Origin: Phycisphaerae bacterium
Lineage (GTDB): Bacteria > Planctomycetota > Phycisphaerae > UBA1845 > Fen-1342
Assembly: GCA_016935035.1 (NCBI GenBank)
Contig: JAFGRR010000087.1
Coordinates: 1-15,250, forward strand
Direction: 5' to 3'
Length of the DNA stretch: 15,250 nt
The translations under genes and the position numbers were made by a program. The notes beneath the pieces were generated by a model. It was given only the letters and a program-made list of their open reading frames with translations. It did not search any database and was not told the origin of the DNA. Positions 14,735-15,250 of this stretch are shown in pieces. Each line of letters opens with the position of its first letter. Position 1 is the stretch's first letter.

Positions 14735-15250
14735 TCGCCCCCCTCATCGCGGTTTGATCCGCCGCCCGGTTGACCGCCCTGAGAACCAGGTGGCCGGCCT
14801 TGTCCGCCGCGCCCGCCGGGCATCCCATCCTGCTGGCGCATTCGTTCCATGGCGGCCTGACGTTCCTCGGGGGTCATCTTTTCAAAGCGTTCGCGCATGC
14901 GTTGGCGGCGCTCGTCGTCGCTCATCTGGGCCCAGTCGTCCCCGGGGCCGGCGGGCGCGGCCTCTTCCTGGTTTGTTTGCGGAGCAGGCGTCGCGCTGGT
15001 GGGCGGCGTGTCCGTGGGTGGACCGCTAGCCGTGGGAGCATCGGCCGCGGGGGTTTCATTCGTTGGCTGATCCGACTCGCTCTCCGTCGCGTGCTTGTCG
15101 CCGGTGTCCAGAGGTGGCGTTAGGGAAACAACCTCACCGGGTTCGAGCCCGTCACGCACGTACACCATGGCGTTGTTGTCGAATCCGATATCTATGGTCC
15201 TGGGCTGGAAGTTCTTGCCTTCCCGAACATAGACGGTGGCAGCGGACCCG
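14731..15250 (-). CDS. MacA-like periplasmic adaptor (membrane fusion protein), C-terminal part
   Basis: The N-terminus lies beyond the right edge; about 172 codons are visible. The first 45 residues match the membrane-proximal end of RND/MacA adaptors: TVYVREGKNFQPRTIDIGF, then VYVRDGLEPGEVVSLTPPL. After that comes an unusual tail of about 120 residues: an acidic Thr/Pro/Ala-rich linker, a charged helical piece with two ERRQRMRERFEKM- and EERQAAMERMRQQ-like segments, and a final Gly/Pro/Gln-rich stretch. The tail is absent from E. coli MacA. Its stop overlaps the ATPase GTG, so it is the first known gene of the adaptor-ATPase-permease operon. Confidence 0.88.
   Translation of the reverse strand, partial: GSAATVYVREGKNFQPRTIDIGFDNNAMVYVRDGLEPGEVVSLTPPLDTGDKHATESESDQPTNETPAADAPTASGPPTDTPPTSATPAPQTNQEEAAPAGPGDDWAQMSDDERRQRMRERFEKMTPEERQAAMERMRQQDGMPGGRGGQGRPPGSQGGQPGGGSNRDEGGE

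Overview
The window is high-GC bacterial DNA that most resembles a Planctomycetota genome, possibly a Phycisphaerae-like or uncultured member. This rests on the gene mix: a Tat-exported Gfo/Idh/MocA oxidoreductase next to a tandem DUF1080 protein, a sulfatase-fold lipoprotein, PEP-CTERM proteins, and a MacAB-type export operon whose adaptor ends in a charged, Gly/Pro-rich tail. The taxon is inferred from gene content; there is no rRNA or other marker here. Nearly all genes lie on the minus strand. Only the sulfatase-fold gene and a broken PEP-CTERM gene lie on the plus strand.

Layout from left to right. (1) 1-1624, minus: a two-gene unit of a secreted tandem DUF1080 protein (3-keto-glycoside hydrolase family) followed 3 bases later by a Tat-signal oxidoreductase cut by the window edge, probably a sugar-processing pair. 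(2) 1625-2807: a gene-poor stretch holding a decayed PEP-CTERM gene, its terminator-like hairpin and a promoter. (3) 2808-4256, plus: a sulfatase-fold lipoprotein with Thr where sulfatases carry the formylglycine Cys/Ser. (4) 4383-5410, minus: lexA, preceded by a well-formed promoter and a candidate leader gene that runs into lexA in another frame. (5) 5557-6747, minus: a membrane family 2 glycosyltransferase. (6) 7002-8069, minus: an intact PEP-CTERM beta-propeller protein. (7) 8347-9525, minus: a secreted protein of unknown function with its own strong promoter and terminator. (8) 9526-9790: a short spacer with three strong GC-rich hairpins. (9) 9791-15250, minus: adaptor, ATPase and permease of a MacAB/Lol-like transporter with start-stop overlaps, followed after 112 bases by a secreted M16 zinc peptidase.

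Most products act at or beyond the inner membrane: sugar processing, a surface glycosyltransferase, exosortase-sorted proteins, and export plus proteolysis. LexA is the only recognisable regulator. I found no CRISPR array, tRNA, rRNA, intact mobile element or defence system. The best candidates for something undescribed are the leader ORF overlapping lexA, the unknown secreted protein, and the sulfatase-fold protein with its altered nucleophile site.
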